Assembly: GCA_012862575.1 (NCBI GenBank)
Contig: BLSF01000043.1
Location: 1 to 64,000 of the forward strand
Source of the DNA: Parietichytrium sp. I65-24A
Taxonomy: Eukaryota; Sar; Bigyra; Thraustochytrida; Thraustochytriidae
DNA: 64,000 bases
Direction of reading: 5' to 3'
A program made the translations under genes and the position numbers. The first letter of the stretch is position 1. Each line of letters opens with the position of its first letter. Shown in pieces: positions 42,401 to 52,520 of this stretch. The notes beneath the pieces are model-generated. The model saw only the letters and a program-made list of their open reading frames with translations. It made no database searches and was not told the origin of the DNA.

Positions 42401-45400
42401 ACTCGGAGGAGCGCGAAGGAACATCCTTCCCGACGAAAGGCACCGCCATGAGCTTTCGCGATAGTGGCGTGCGTTTCTCATCTATGTTCGCCAGGTCCAC
42501 CGGAGATAAGATGCCAAAAGATACGCGGTCAATCTTTGCAAGCACGTGCGGAAGCAAGACCCTGATCCAATCGCGACCAAGGTTGAGAAGTTTGAGGTTG
42601 TCTCCGTGCCGGTTCGCAAAGCTGTCGCGGACTTGTTTCACCTCCTGTGAGGTTTCCCCACTGTCTTCCAAGCCCTCCACGCAGAGATACAAAACAATTT
42701 TCTCCATCTCAGGAAGCTCGTGCGCGTTCCGCTGAATCCAAAGTGCGCACCATTGAGCACAGAGACGCATGAGACGACGGCGGTAGAAAGATTCGTCCAA
42801 AAGAACCAAGTGAGGGTTCCGTTGCAAAGCGTGGCACTTGAAGCCCTCCTCCACAACCTTTTCAATTTCACTCAGCACAAAACGGGACTCCTCGTCATTC
42901 ACATCACCCAGAGTCTCGGGGAAGAACGCGCTCAGCAGGTGAATGGGCAGATCCCAACGAAATCCAGAGAGGTCAATTGGATCCTTAAGGCCAATGGGGA
43001 AGTTCAGCTCAGACCTCAAAGGGTGTAAGAGGACATCCACTTCATCCATAATCAGTACACCATTTCTCCAAAGATCAAAAATTGGGACCAAGCTGTCAGA
43101 CATGTCGGACCGAGACTGCATGATGTCCCGAAGCTGCACAATCTCCTTGTTCTGCCTCGCGCTCGAGCTTGGGTGCAGCACTTCGCGATCAACACTCTCC
43201 AACGAATGAATGTGCTCCACAAACTTCAAAAAGAGCGACTTCACCGCATCGGGCGAGGCACAGATGACTGATCTGCTCTTGCGAGCCTCGTCCAGCTTGG
43301 CGAGAACCGCACGAGCCACCTCGACAGAGTCATCACATGACCGATCAAACTCAAGGGTAAACACACGTTTGGTGATGATTGCGGCAAATCTGGTGCGCAT
43401 GATGTGGCGCGTTTGCTCAAGCAGGGCAGTTGGCATTACCTGCGTCACCAGCGTTTCGCCGTCAGCGAGCAACAACGTCAAAAGCGGAGCTACCACCGTC
43501 GTTTTTCCGGCCCCCATAATCATTTGTTGCACATGTGACTTGCCTTCTCTCACGTCTTGAGCAAAGGAGCGAACGATTTCAATCTGGCGATCGCGCAATA
43601 AGATGTCGAAAACATACTCAAACACCAAGAACCGAGGGTCAAAATTGAGATCAGTGTCCAGATAGTGCCGCTTTGCGCACAATGACTCCACTAATGCTCT
43701 TGAAAGTTGCTTTGCACGAAAGATTGATCTTGTAAACAGACTGCGCTTGTCCGACCCGCCAGTCTCCAACCCAGTGAGTAGCTTGTTTAGTTCAAGGGCA
43801 AGACTCGCGGTGCGATTCGCGTGAGCAATACGATTCGAACGCACCAGGACTTCCACAACCTCCGACAGCATCTCCTCCACTGTCGACTCACTCAAAGTGG
43901 GGTTGACTGCTTGCAGGTCCTCTACGGCGCTCCGGGACATGAGTGCCTGGGTCAGCATGGAGAACTCAATCTTGTCACGAAGCTGAGCTGACTTTCGCAG
44001 TGCTAGTCGGTGACCAGGATCCTCTTCAATGCGGTTTGCGACTTGTAACAGAGACTCGATGCTATTTTTCACAAACTTGGCATCTTGGTCCTGAATGATT
44101 TCAAGTTCCTTCGCAAGGCGCAAGAGCACATCTGGCGCATCATCCATCAGTACTTGGTCTTCTTTGCCCTTTTGAGCCAATGCGTACCCTCGCACATCTT
44201 CTTCAAGCCGAGTGAGAATGTCCTTCGCCACGGCTGTTTGCGCCGCTGGGTGACCGTGCAGGTCAAACGGAACAGTCTCGGAGGGGACAGCATCCTGCGA
44301 CGGAACCTTGCGAACAAATGAGGACCACAGAGCACCCAAGGGCTGCTCCAGAATCTCGGCAAAGGCCCGCGAAACGGCGTGACGTTTTTCCATTCCGGTG
44401 TCCGCAACGAGGGCCGGTTGAATAGAGAATGACAAGCTGTTAGGAATATCGAGAAGCTTGAACGGCTCAACGAATCGACAGGTCGGGTCATTCGAAGACA
44501 CAACATATGGCCAGGCTTCCTGAAACTCCATGTCCACAAGATCAAGCCACATTTTAACGCTCGACTCTCTTCCTCGATCGGTGTACAGATTGATGCCATT
44601 GCGCAAGAGCTGTACTGACTCGGGATCAGCAGGTAGCTTTGGCCATGAACGTGACGGGTGTTGCAGCAGCGCTGCCAACTGCGCCATGTGACGCGAGTTG
44701 GATGCCTCTACCTCGCCTTGGGCAACGCTTTCCTTGCCCCAACGGGAAAGTTTGAGGTGCAAATACCTCGCCAAAATCTCCCCGACCGCCCTCGGTTTGG
44801 CCATCGCCCCGGGAACGTTGTCCGAGGTCAAAAGCTGGTAGAGAAAGGCAAACCCTAGCTGACGATTCACACCACTTTCCTCGTCAAAAACAACGTGCTC
44901 CGAAAAAATCACATCCGCAATATACCCGTCGAAGCCCGCTTGACCGACCTGTGGTTTGAAGTGAACCCGCTTCAGCGTGGTACCGTGATTGTTGTAAAAG
45001 TTGAGCGTCTGGCTTTGGATCTTGTCCCATGGGCTACCTCCCACTCGAGGCGCTGGAGCTGCAAGATTGATGGGCTGGAGACTCGAATGCTGGAGCATTT
45101 CAAGTCTATTCTTGATCAACGGAGTCCCAGACGAGGCAAGGCGGCAGAGCTTGAACTCCTCCTCGTGAGTAAGGCGGCAGTGTGCAGAGACACGAGAAAG
45201 CTTTGCCAAGTAGCTGTCAAATTCGACGTGGACCTCCCATGGCGGCCTGATATGCTCTCGCGCATACAGGATCGCCAGCGAGAGTTTCAAACGGACCGCA
45301 TGGGCATCGGGGTGCCGATCGTCCAATGAACGCTCAAATTGTCCCCAGATAAACCCTTCGTCCGGAGAGAAAGGAACGTCGACAGTACACGTCGGGGCGA

Positions 45401-48400
45401 GCAGGAACGCATTTCTGTACTCCCTGCGAAGCATCTTCAGATGGGTTAAATAGAGCGAAGCACTCAGCTCCTGACTGATGAGAAATGTTCCACTCGTGTG
45501 TAGACGGTAGAGGTAGTAACGTGTGTCCATGGTCTGCAACCATGCAAATGATCCGCGGTCACACAGAATTGATGTTGAGAATGGCTGGCCCTTGAGCTGC
45601 GGCCGCGATGCTTCGTGGTTTGGCACCAAAAATTGCACTTCTCGTTGTCCATTCATCAACAGGAGCGAGTGAGCATCCAGTAATTCCGCAAATCGCCGCG
45701 ATTTGGTACAGATAAACCACCCTGCTTGATCGGACAGAAACAGTTTGTTATCTTTTGGACGGATTCGAATCTTCAGTCGGGGAAGCTCCACCAACGTTAT
45801 TTCGCCGGTCTCAACACTTGCCCAAACTAAAATATGAGAGAGATCCTCGACTTCGACAAGCGCCACAAGCAACCGAAACAGAGGGTCGCCGTTCTGCACT
45901 CGGTCCATCATATTTACTAGCTTGGTTGTCGCCGCCGTGCCGTCATCGTCATCTTCTTCTACCTCCATGGGGCGATTAGAAGAGAGGCGCGCCGCCTCCT
46001 GTTCCTTGATTGCCTTCTCCGCCGCTTTTTGGCCGGCAGCTTTCGCATCATTGCTGGTTTGTTCACCTCCGTCGGTTTGCTGTCCAGCGTCGTCGCACGG
46101 CTCTAGCATGAGACCATGTTCGGGGTGTGAGGCGAGCGCCCACCTCTCTTCTGAAGAACCAGGGGCATTCTCAAGTCGCACCCAGTCACCAGACCGGTGT
46201 GTTACCGTAACTTCTTCCCCGTACCCAAGAACATCCTCCTGTATCCCTCCACGGCGATACATTGGAGGAGCATCGAAATCCATCACAGGCTGGGGATGTA
46301 CGAAAACCGCACCATGATGAACCACACGGTACCTCCGGTTTTCAGGGATGAGGTCATCCGCGCTGGCCACCTGACCAGCGTGATCTGGATTCAGGAGCCA
46401 TTCAGCAGCAAACGCGGAGTTCCCTCCACATTTTGAAAGGGCAAGCCGAGCAGCCGCTGGCGAGAATCCAAGCGCGCAAAGGTCAAGTATTGCACCTTGG
46501 TCAATTTCCATGTCTTCAACGCCAGAATTGTGTTCACCGCTCTCTGTTGCGCTATGAAGGCTCTGAACCATAAGCCGACGCTGTTGGGCTGCAGCATGGT
46601 CAGACAGGACAGATCGGACGACACCAAGTGATTTACGTTTCGAGTAAGGCTTTTGCACGATGCTTCTGTCTTTCAAAATATGGATTTCGCGGGACCCGAA
46701 CCACGTAGAGTCCACGTCTAAGGGCTCGCCGCGAATCACTCCGTCTGTCCCGTGCCAGAATTGATAGGCTTCAAGGAGCGCAGTGGGAACTACCCCGAAG
46801 AGCAGCCGACTGGGAATGAATGTTTCCAGGAAACCACCAAGGTTCCGGGTCACTACCAAGGACTCCTCTAGCAAGGTCAAGGCCTTGAGATCTCCACACG
46901 CTCCAAACAGCGAAGTACTCGGTTGAAGCGAATGCAACGAAACTTTGCTACTAGAACTGAACACGAGGTGCCGGTACATGCGTCGCCCGTGGCTCTGCAA
47001 GTTGAAAACGTGCAACACACCATGCTCCCTGTACATGACAAACTCCTTCCAAGTCGTCATCTGCTTCTTTGGAAGTGTGCGGTTCATTCTTCCACCCACA
47101 AGGCCCAGAAATTGCTGGCGTTGCTCGGCTGGCGTTTGTGTCTCCACCTCATGTTCAGTTATCACGCCTGCCATAGCGTATGCCACCTCGGTGGACATTC
47201 CAATGTGCTCAGCGGGCATGAGCAAACGAAATGGTAGTTTATCCTTGTAATGACCACGAAGAGCATTTACAAGCAAGCCAAGGGCCCAAGCTTCGTTCTC
47301 GTCATCGAAAGACTTCATGGAGTCCTCATCAAACGGGTCCAGCTGCCGGTTGTATTTCTCCCCTCGAAACTCGATAACAGTGGGACTTTTCGAGGCCATA
47401 TCCTCCTCTTCCGCGCCACCGGACTGCCCTTGCCGATTTGGCTGCTGCTGACGGGGAGGATCTTGCTTTGGGCTGTCACACATCTGGCACTTGGATGAGG
47501 AGGCTGCGTTCATAAAAGTACACACGGTGCAAGGCCAAAAGCTCGCGACGGGTTGAGTTGCTGCGACAGAGGCGTCTTTTGGCGCGTCTACCCCATGGTC
47601 ACTGTCTTCGGGTGCATCCCAAAGCTGCAAATCATACTTGGTCCCGACGACGTGCACCCAATTTCGATGTTGCTGTGAAGCGACTATACCACAATGCAGT
47701 TGCTGGCGACCAAATATGACGTGAAAGTCGTTGAATTGAGTCATCGTATCTGGGAGAGGTTTCAGCTCGTCATTTCGCCACATTATTTGCGCCCCTTGAA
47801 TATCCACCGTCATCTCCTTATCGGGGGACAAGAACTTGCCACGCCCTTCCACTGACCACACTCCAGTGGTTTCGGAGAGGGCCTCTTCTGAAGCTTCGAG
47901 GGTGGACCCTTTCGTGTCGAGAGCAATGCGAGCCACTTTCGTCATCAGGCTTGAGAAAACAGCGGGAGATGCACTCCGTAGGCCCTCCATGAACTCGACC
48001 AATTTAAGACGATGCTTCTGTACAAGATGAAAGAGTTTTTGTTCAGGAACGTTTGCCAGGAGCCTTTTCTTCCCGTCTTCGTCTCCGCCGCTGAGCTTGG
48101 GTACTCGGAAGGTCTTGCCGCCAACGCGCAAGTAAAGAGGCCTGTTGCCGCCGAGGTACTTTAACAGAGAACCTTTTCCCATCCTGGAGGTGTCCACGCC
48201 ATGGGCTTGCATGAAGCGCATTAAGCGTTGCTCGGGCGGGTCAGAGGAGTCTACGCTCGACCCATAGCCGAGCATCGCGGACGGCTCTCCCATCCCAAAT
48301 CCATGCCAGTTGCGGACGAAACACAAGCTTCCTTGCATCTGACCGACATTGTCTGTGTCATATTCCTCTGCCGGTAGATTGCACCACAACAGTGCCAGGT

Positions 48401-51392
48401 AAGAGTGAATCATGCACATCGTTTCGATGTCGTCCTCTGTCGCAGCCTCCTTGAGCCACTTGGACAATATGCCACGGCAAGTGACCGTGAGGAGAGTAGC
48501 CATCTCATGACGGCGGTCTTGGTCTACATTCGCAATTTCAAAGAACGATTGCACGTCGAGAGCGATCTCTATGAGATAAAGGGACAAAGCGGCGTCAGGG
48601 GAGTACACCGAGGCTTCTGCGAGGTCGTTGATCGATTTAAGCATCTTCATCAAAGGACGCAGCGTTGCTTCGGGCGAGTTCCGCAGTTCGTTGAGCAAGA
48701 GCCCGTCGTGCGTCCCGAGAATTGCTTTGTTCTTGTTTCGAGGGCTTCGGCCACCGAGCACCTCGTCCAAGCTGCTTTGAAATCCGGGGGATGAGACGGG
48801 CACTGTATTGATCTTCTCCTGATAGTCGGGCGGGACCCAGTCAGAGGCGTCAAAGAGTACAGCTCGGAGAAGCGCCTGCAATCCATGGTTAAAGAGGTAC
48901 GTCACTCGATCGCCGGTGGCAAAAAAGGCGAGGACAAGCGGAACTCGGAGGTACGGAACCGTGAGGTAAGACATGAGCATTTCAGATTCCTGGCGGCTGA
49001 GAGTGTCTCCAAAGTTGGGCAACGAGTCTGAGTGCAAAATATCGTCTTCAGTAGGCCTGTGGTCCCCGGTATGATTAAGAAGCGCAGAGATATCCGCAGG
49101 AGAATGGACCACGAGGCCTTCTCCAAAATAAACCTTGCGATCTCCAAAACCAGTAACTTGAACGTCAGCAGTGTCCAGATCTACTCCACGATAATTCAAA
49201 ACCTCCCAGCGCAAAGACATCGCATTCGAGTGACGAATCCTGAAAGTTCCACTCTCAGTGGAGGTGTCTTCGAACGACAAGCCCCACGAAACATACTCGC
49301 TCGGCGCGATGCGCTGTCGCTGCAGTTCAGACTCGCGGCTTTCCATTGTGGAGAGGAACTTGAACAGACACGCCATATCGCGCAACAAGCCAAACTCTGG
49401 GTGCTCCGATGCAAGAGGTGTGCCAGGCGAGGTCAGCCACTCCAACAAGGACTCGATTTCTGGAGGTGGTTGCGGGTTGTCCCTTGGCACCAGCTCGTAC
49501 CCGAATCGCTCCATGACCTTTCGCAAGAAGAGAATAGTCGTGCCATACTTTTTCACCTCAATCTTGTCTGTGGGCATTCGAAAAATGAACAGGTCTTTGT
49601 ACCTGCACTGCTTCTGAATCATATCAAAGTACTGCATACAATCGGCGCGAGCGCGAGCAATCTCCGGGTGGTGCATCTCCATCGTGGAAGACAGTTTGTA
49701 CAAAGTAAGATTCGCCACGCAAACAGTGGTGGAGATGCAGAACCCACCTTCCTCGCGCAGAATCTGAGATATGTCAAGTCCGAATCGGTCATTGCGAAGA
49801 ATGCAGTCAAATATGGACAGGAAACACATGGCAAGAACTGCACGATCAGAGTCAAAAGCTCTGGTCGGTGCTTCGAAAGATTGCCACGCCGAGGTGTACA
49901 ACATTGCCATACGATGAACTAGACGCAGCGCAGTAAGCTCCATCTCTTTGGAAGGGAAGCGGTACCAGATCTTGCCTCTGTGTCCACCAGCGTCGGCTGA
50001 TACGCTTGGCACGGGAAGGACATGCGTGAAGACAGCACGGATCAGCTCTGCCACTTGGTATTGCAGTGCTACACGTGAAGAGAAAGATGATCCGTCTTTG
50101 GACCTGTTGTTGAGTTCATCACACACCTTGGCGCACCTGACGAGGGTTGAAACGGCCTCTTCAACGGTTTTCACCGGCTCCATGGGAACTTGGAGAATAT
50201 CAGACAGCAAGCTAGTCTTGGGTTCCTGTGCAAGTCCCGCATAGGTTTCAACATCCTTTTCGTTGAGCCTCGCTCCAAGATAGGTTGAATTGGCTTGTTC
50301 CAATCCACTTGCGTCGAGGGGATCCGGAAAGGGACTGTTCGGATTCGAGGGGGTGCGACCAAGTTGCTTGTCCTTCTCCTCCGCGTGCTTGCTCTCAAAT
50401 TCTGCCAGTTTCACACGAACGTTGCTAACCAACTGCTCACCTTGCGCGGCCCGGCGATCGTCGAGGGCGTTTAGTTTCAAAATAGCGTGCGAGGCCGTTT
50501 GACACCCAAGTTCGATCAATTTACAATGGTCGGGAGTTGGCGGGTCGCGGCCCTCTTCGTTCATATCCTGAAGGGCAATTGCGAGCATTTCACACTTGAG
50601 CATGGTGGTGAACTCTTTCAGCTCGCCTACGCTGCAGTCCATACGATGCCGCAAAAAGTATCGAACAGCTTCCATGAGATTGCGCCATCCGCTAGAACTG
50701 TCGGCACGCATGGGCGTTCGCCACTCCGAATCATCTTGAGAACTGCACGATCGGATGGCATCTCGCAATGTGGGTTTCCCTGACAACCACGGCAACAACA
50801 CATCATAAAGCACTTCGACCCGGTGAAACTCGCTTGGCTTGAGCCACTGGGAGTGTAAAGTACTCCAAAAGGAAGAGTCTAAAAACCGTTCCGCCTCGAT
50901 ATCTTCGATCCGGAAGCAAGTCTGGTACTTGATTTTAGTGGGGTCCTCCTCGCAGACTTTGGAGGGATGGTAATTTATCCCAGGGCCAGCGTTGCAGACA
51001 ACCAGCGCAAACTTGGACTCTGACACGTGCTCAGCCAGAAGAACCATGAAGCTTTGGCTCGTGCTCCCAATCCATCCAGCAGGGATGAACATAATTTCAC
51101 CTACTGGGAGGTTCTGAATTTGATCCATGAAGGTCTTAACATACTCACCAAACTTCTCCACATCATCAACTTCAGCGCTCGCAAGCCGGCGTACAAAGGC
51201 CAGATGAGCCATGAGAGGGGTGTTCCTCCAGTTCTCAAGCCGAGGCGACTCGTTGATCAAAAATTCCAGCATTCCGCACGACCCCGCAAGCCCTGATTGA
51301 GGAATCTGTGCATTCCCTTCCACAAAAGGGTCCGCCAGGGCTGCGCTGAACGCCCCCAGCTCCCACAAATTCGGTCTCTTGTTGTCACCCAT
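39459..51392 (-). CDS. Giant DUF3638/DUF3645-type protein with SF2-like ATPase core
   Basis: Protein of 3977 aa from ATG 51392 (a GTG 13 codons upstream is ignored). In order: a large helical N-terminal region; a RanBP2-type zinc finger (~1284-1308, CTVCTFMNAASSSKCQMC); a UBA-like segment (~1637-1672); and the DUF3638/DUF3645-type core, with Walker A MGAGKT (Lys2630), DEVD (2783-2786), TGMDIKQAP (~3264) and AQGAFRMRGIGQ (~3297), the last two as in SF2/SecA motifs V and VI. A Gln/Glu-rich coil (~3490-3510), an EF-hand pair (~3821-3870, DGDNDGALSYSE) and two C-terminal RanBP2-like fingers follow. Fungal and oomycete relatives are often auto-labelled ubiquitinyl hydrolase; I see no proven protease triad. 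Ubiquitin binding is likely from the fingers and UBA. Confidence 0.88.
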   Translation of the reverse strand: MGDNKRPNLWELGAFSAALADPFVEGNAQIPQSGLAGSCGMLEFLINESPRLENWRNTPLMAHLAFVRRLASAEVDDVEKFGEYVKTFMDQIQNLPVGEIMFIPAGWIGSTSQSFMVLLAEHVSESKFALVVCNAGPGINYHPSKVCEEDPTKIKYQTCFRIEDIEAERFLDSSFWSTLHSQWLKPSEFHRVEVLYDVLLPWLSGKPTLRDAIRSCSSQDDSEWRTPMRADSSSGWRNLMEAVRYFLRHRMDCSVGELKEFTTMLKCEMLAIALQDMNEEGRDPPTPDHCKLIELGCQTASHAILKLNALDDRRAAQGEQLVSNVRVKLAEFESKHAEEKDKQLGRTPSNPNSPFPDPLDASGLEQANSTYLGARLNEKDVETYAGLAQEPKTSLLSDILQVPMEPVKTVEEAVSTLVRCAKVCDELNNRSKDGSSFSSRVALQYQVAELIRAVFTHVLPVPSVSADAGGHRGKIWYRFPSKEMELTALRLVHRMAMLYTSAWQSFEAPTRAFDSDRAVLAMCFLSIFDCILRNDRFGLDISQILREEGGFCISTTVCVANLTLYKLSSTMEMHHPEIARARADCMQYFDMIQKQCRYKDLFIFRMPTDKIEVKKYGTTILFLRKVMERFGYELVPRDNPQPPPEIESLLEWLTSPGTPLASEHPEFGLLRDMACLFKFLSTMESRESELQRQRIAPSEYVSWGLSFEDTSTESGTFRIRHSNAMSLRWEVLNYRGVDLDTADVQVTGFGDRKVYFGEGLVVHSPADISALLNHTGDHRPTEDDILHSDSLPNFGDTLSRQESEMLMSYLTVPYLRVPLVLAFFATGDRVTYLFNHGLQALLRAVLFDASDWVPPDYQEKINTVPVSSPGFQSSLDEVLGGRSPRNKNKAILGTHDGLLLNELRNSPEATLRPLMKMLKSINDLAEASVYSPDAALSLYLIEIALDVQSFFEIANVDQDRRHEMATLLTVTCRGILSKWLKEAATEDDIETMCMIHSYLALLWCNLPAEEYDTDNVGQMQGSLCFVRNWHGFGMGEPSAMLGYGSSVDSSDPPEQRLMRFMQAHGVDTSRMGKGSLLKYLGGNRPLYLRVGGKTFRVPKLSGGDEDGKKRLLANVPEQKLFHLVQKHRLKLVEFMEGLRSASPAVFSSLMTKVARIALDTKGSTLEASEEALSETTGVWSVEGRGKFLSPDKEMTVDIQGAQIMWRNDELKPLPDTMTQFNDFHVIFGRQQLHCGIVASQQHRNWVHVVGTKYDLQLWDAPEDSDHGVDAPKDASVAATQPVASFWPCTVCTFMNAASSSKCQMCDSPKQDPPRQQQPNRQGQSGGAEEEDMASKSPTVIEFRGEKYNRQLDPFDEDSMKSFDDENEAWALGLLVNALRGHYKDKLPFRLLMPAEHIGMSTEVAYAMAGVITEHEVETQTPAEQRQQFLGLVGGRMNRTLPKKQMTTWKEFVMYREHGVLHVFNLQSHGRRMYRHLVFSSSSKVSLHSLQPSTSLFGACGDLKALTLLEESLVVTRNLGGFLETFIPSRLLFGVVPTALLEAYQFWHGTDGVIRGEPLDVDSTWFGSREIHILKDRSIVQKPYSKRKSLGVVRSVLSDHAAAQQRRLMVQSLHSATESGEHNSGVEDMEIDQGAILDLCALGFSPAAARLALSKCGGNSAFAAEWLLNPDHAGQVASADDLIPENRRYRVVHHGAVFVHPQPVMDFDAPPMYRRGGIQEDVLGYGEEVTVTHRSGDWVRLENAPGSSEERWALASHPEHGLMLEPCDDAGQQTDGGEQTSNDAKAAGQKAAEKAIKEQEAARLSSNRPMEVEEDDDDGTAATTKLVNMMDRVQNGDPLFRLLVALVEVEDLSHILVWASVETGEITLVELPRLKIRIRPKDNKLFLSDQAGWFICTKSRRFAELLDAHSLLLMNGQREVQFLVPNHEASRPQLKGQPFSTSILCDRGSFAWLQTMDTRYYLYRLHTSGTFLISQELSASLYLTHLKMLRREYRNAFLLAPTCTVDVPFSPDEGFIWGQFERSLDDRHPDAHAVRLKLSLAILYAREHIRPPWEVHVEFDSYLAKLSRVSAHCRLTHEEEFKLCRLASSGTPLIKNRLEMLQHSSLQPINLAAPAPRVGGSPWDKIQSQTLNFYNNHGTTLKRVHFKPQVGQAGFDGYIADVIFSEHVVFDEESGVNRQLGFAFLYQLLTSDNVPGAMAKPRAVGEILARYLHLKLSRWGKESVAQGEVEASNSRHMAQLAALLQHPSRSWPKLPADPESVQLLRNGINLYTDRGRESSVKMWLDLVDMEFQEAWPYVVSSNDPTCRFVEPFKLLDIPNSLSFSIQPALVADTGMEKRHAVSRAFAEILEQPLGALWSSFVRKVPSQDAVPSETVPFDLHGHPAAQTAVAKDILTRLEEDVRGYALAQKGKEDQVLMDDAPDVLLRLAKELEIIQDQDAKFVKNSIESLLQVANRIEEDPGHRLALRKSAQLRDKIEFSMLTQALMSRSAVEDLQAVNPTLSESTVEEMLSEVVEVLVRSNRIAHANRTASLALELNKLLTGLETGGSDKRSLFTRSIFRAKQLSRALVESLCAKRHYLDTDLNFDPRFLVFEYVFDILLRDRQIEIVRSFAQDVREGKSHVQQMIMGAGKTTVVAPLLTLLLADGETLVTQVMPTALLEQTRHIMRTRFAAIITKRVFTLEFDRSCDDSVEVARAVLAKLDEARKSRSVICASPDAVKSLFLKFVEHIHSLESVDREVLHPSSSARQNKEIVQLRDIMQSRSDMSDSLVPIFDLWRNGVLIMDEVDVLLHPLRSELNFPIGLKDPIDLSGFRWDLPIHLLSAFFPETLGDVNDEESRFVLSEIEKVVEEGFKCHALQRNPHLVLLDESFYRRRLMRLCAQWCALWIQRNAHELPEMEKIVLYLCVEGLEDSGETSQEVKQVRDSFANRHGDNLKLLNLGRDWIRVLLPHVLAKIDRVSFGILSPVDLANIDEKRTPLSRKLMAVPFVGKDVPSRSSEFAHPDVVIGLTVLGYRYEGLRLRDVRTIVTQLKADFSRQVGPRDQRPASLLFRQWLEHASGDADEQLPVLPLPLFQVNDPKQLNRLFRVLCKEEQVITYYLRQHVFPACMNFQSIKISACGHELGSSMLFSKRIGFSGTPSNLLPVDLGQCLYEPGSDGKIMHVLSSSEVVTLERKEDWTAKSLLRDVATSNPPFHALIDTGALITGMDNEQVARYLLEYLPESKFEGVVYLDRADRKMFLQRASGKSLHLSQCGVDPSRRFTFYDQVHTTGMDIKQAPDAASVVTIGKDMTFRDYAQGAFRMRGIGQGQTIHLYLIPEVEQLIRNELYGDQQGGDAQAESWYCRALDVPAWLLINSMKMETIQYSMLSLQELYNCWRKESFNSLIADCKQHSPLLPEATSARTKTERLRRFLDSGKGSEAEWLARCITLFREPVGFVVPDEIPSPQPFHDKVQALIAENGEFVKTKEAQRLVEDVAERVRYTKDLATEELEAEIVNENEQEQQQQQEEEAEEEQEKVSRYTRDDEQANPWNISHLNSEPTCIVGEAPFYRLSSFSVRESQPQLSFPPNLLVSDNWFRPRWIGLGDRRLKNVLVILEWVPKSFGLKVSRIVPLLHQDLMREQKMDANSAALKALQIATAPASDSDFAMRNRILSRLPASGSTPGGQLPRYFCAISLAEAETLRRVLHTRQGFVTSDFSLITIEDGSTIDKTFASTYVGVDDSSESDKPTALTCFRFVNNDMHYLDHEIDLLQRAFEQSPIKDRILFFEDCLRLRRREKYLWGDTPLAKLFTEEKEWHLLDARAKLQQMSATLLRILRSPKSSVDLLSLFTRADGDNDGALSYSEMQRLLEELRLGFSPADIAMVVRLIDSDGKQLISWNHFLDSFGVPVELASKADTDGIDMDLERENARWQCSNCTYINFASDVSCEVCGYGWAGTLHVPSDKWMCDPAFGGCTFFNPETNFYCEICNKAKPSLQNVRF

Positions 51393-51757
51393 GATTCTGA
51401 AAAGCAACAAGCTCACAGCAACAAATTGCACAGTTCCAAGTAGAAGGCTGCGCCACTAAATCGGTCCCGGATGCCAACAAACAAACAAAACACACACAAA
51501 CACACGCAATTACCACCGCGCTGATTCAATACAAACAACGCCCGATTTCGACCTCAATTGCCAAGAGCGATCAGTAGGATGTTCCAAGTTCCAAGTTTCA
51601 AATTCCAAGGTAAAAATCACCAGCTCCTTCGCAGAGATCGACAATAAATGCGAATCTTGACAATAAATGCAAATCTTGCTGTGGCTAAATGAAACCAATG
51701 AGTCTTCCCACTCAGTCACCAACTTCTTCCCACTTCGCCTTCCACTCCGTGACAGGT

Positions 51758-51864
51758 AAATCTATTCACAGATTTCTCCACCCGTTTCTCGTTTCTCGTT
51801 TCTCCCGAAACAGCCCCAGACCCTCGCCGCGAAATCTATTCACAGATTTCGCCACCCGTTTCTC
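51758..51864. repeat. Two 33-bp direct repeats with dyad symmetry
   Basis: 51758-51790 and 51832-51864 are identical apart from one or two bases (CTCC versus CGCC). Each begins AAATCTATTCACAGATTT, an inverted repeat with 6-base arms, then CCACCCGTTTCTC. They lie ~370-470 bp upstream of the giant gene ATG and could be factor-binding sites; that is inference. Confidence 0.7.
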
Positions 51865-51994
51865 CCTCGCCCGCAGTTCGCAGCTCGCAAATCGCACACC
51901 TTCTTTCTCACTCTCCAAAGTGGCGTCTCCGGCGTCCTTTCCCCCCAGCTGGCAGTCTGTCCTCCCCGCTGCGGTACGATATCGGCAAGAAGAA

Positions 51995-52012
51995 AGTGTC
52001 CGCGGACACTTC
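51995..52012. promoter_or_regulatory. 18-bp perfect palindrome upstream of giant gene
   Basis: AAGTGTCCGCGGACACTT equals its own reverse complement. It lies ~600 bp upstream of the giant gene ATG. A dimeric transcription-factor site is possible, not shown. Confidence 0.5.
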
Positions 52013-52520
52013 TTAATATTCCCCGAAAGCCGCGTTTCCCTCACAACAAGTCCGGCTCGTTTGGGGGTCTGCTTGTGAGGAGAGAGATCCAAATCTTCCA
52101 AACTTGCCACGGACTGAGAGAACTGAGAGAGGGAGCCGCAGGTCCTACCGCGGTGCTACTGGTTTCGGTAGTGAGGGGAGTAGGGAACGTTCACGGAAGC
52201 CCGCGTTGCCCAGGGAACTTGTTCGTCGGTGTTCGCTAAGTGGAATGGGTAGGTGGGTTAGGGAAAGAGGTGGGAGTGGGTTCTTGCGGGGAGAACCGGA
52301 AGAGGAGGGCGTGCTGATGTGGGTTCTGGCGGGGTGGTTGGGAAGGAGCAAGTATGGGATGCAATGACGTGGTGTTTCGTTTTCTTTGTTGGTTACATGT
52401 AAGTTTTTGCTTTGCCGGGTCGTGAACCTCTGCAGACATCTTTCAGTTTTGAATGAGCGCTATTTCTGCGATTGCTCAAGCGGAAAAAAAGATGATCGGC
52501 GCCAACGATTTGATTTACAG

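Larger units (their letters stand above)
51393..52520. other. Promoter-side region of the giant gene; palindrome and direct repeats
   Basis: No gene recognised. A 33-base direct repeat occurs at 51758-51790 and 51832-51864, each containing AAATCT-N6-AGATTT, and an 18-bp perfect palindrome lies at 51995-52012. The giant gene starts leftward at 51392; the 853-aa gene ends at 52521, so this region serves as 5' flank of one and 3' flank of the other. Confidence 0.6.

Noticed and set aside
52104-52367. 87-codon plus-strand Arg/Gly-rich frame
   Set aside because: GC-rich low-complexity sequence without family resemblance; likely promoter-side DNA.
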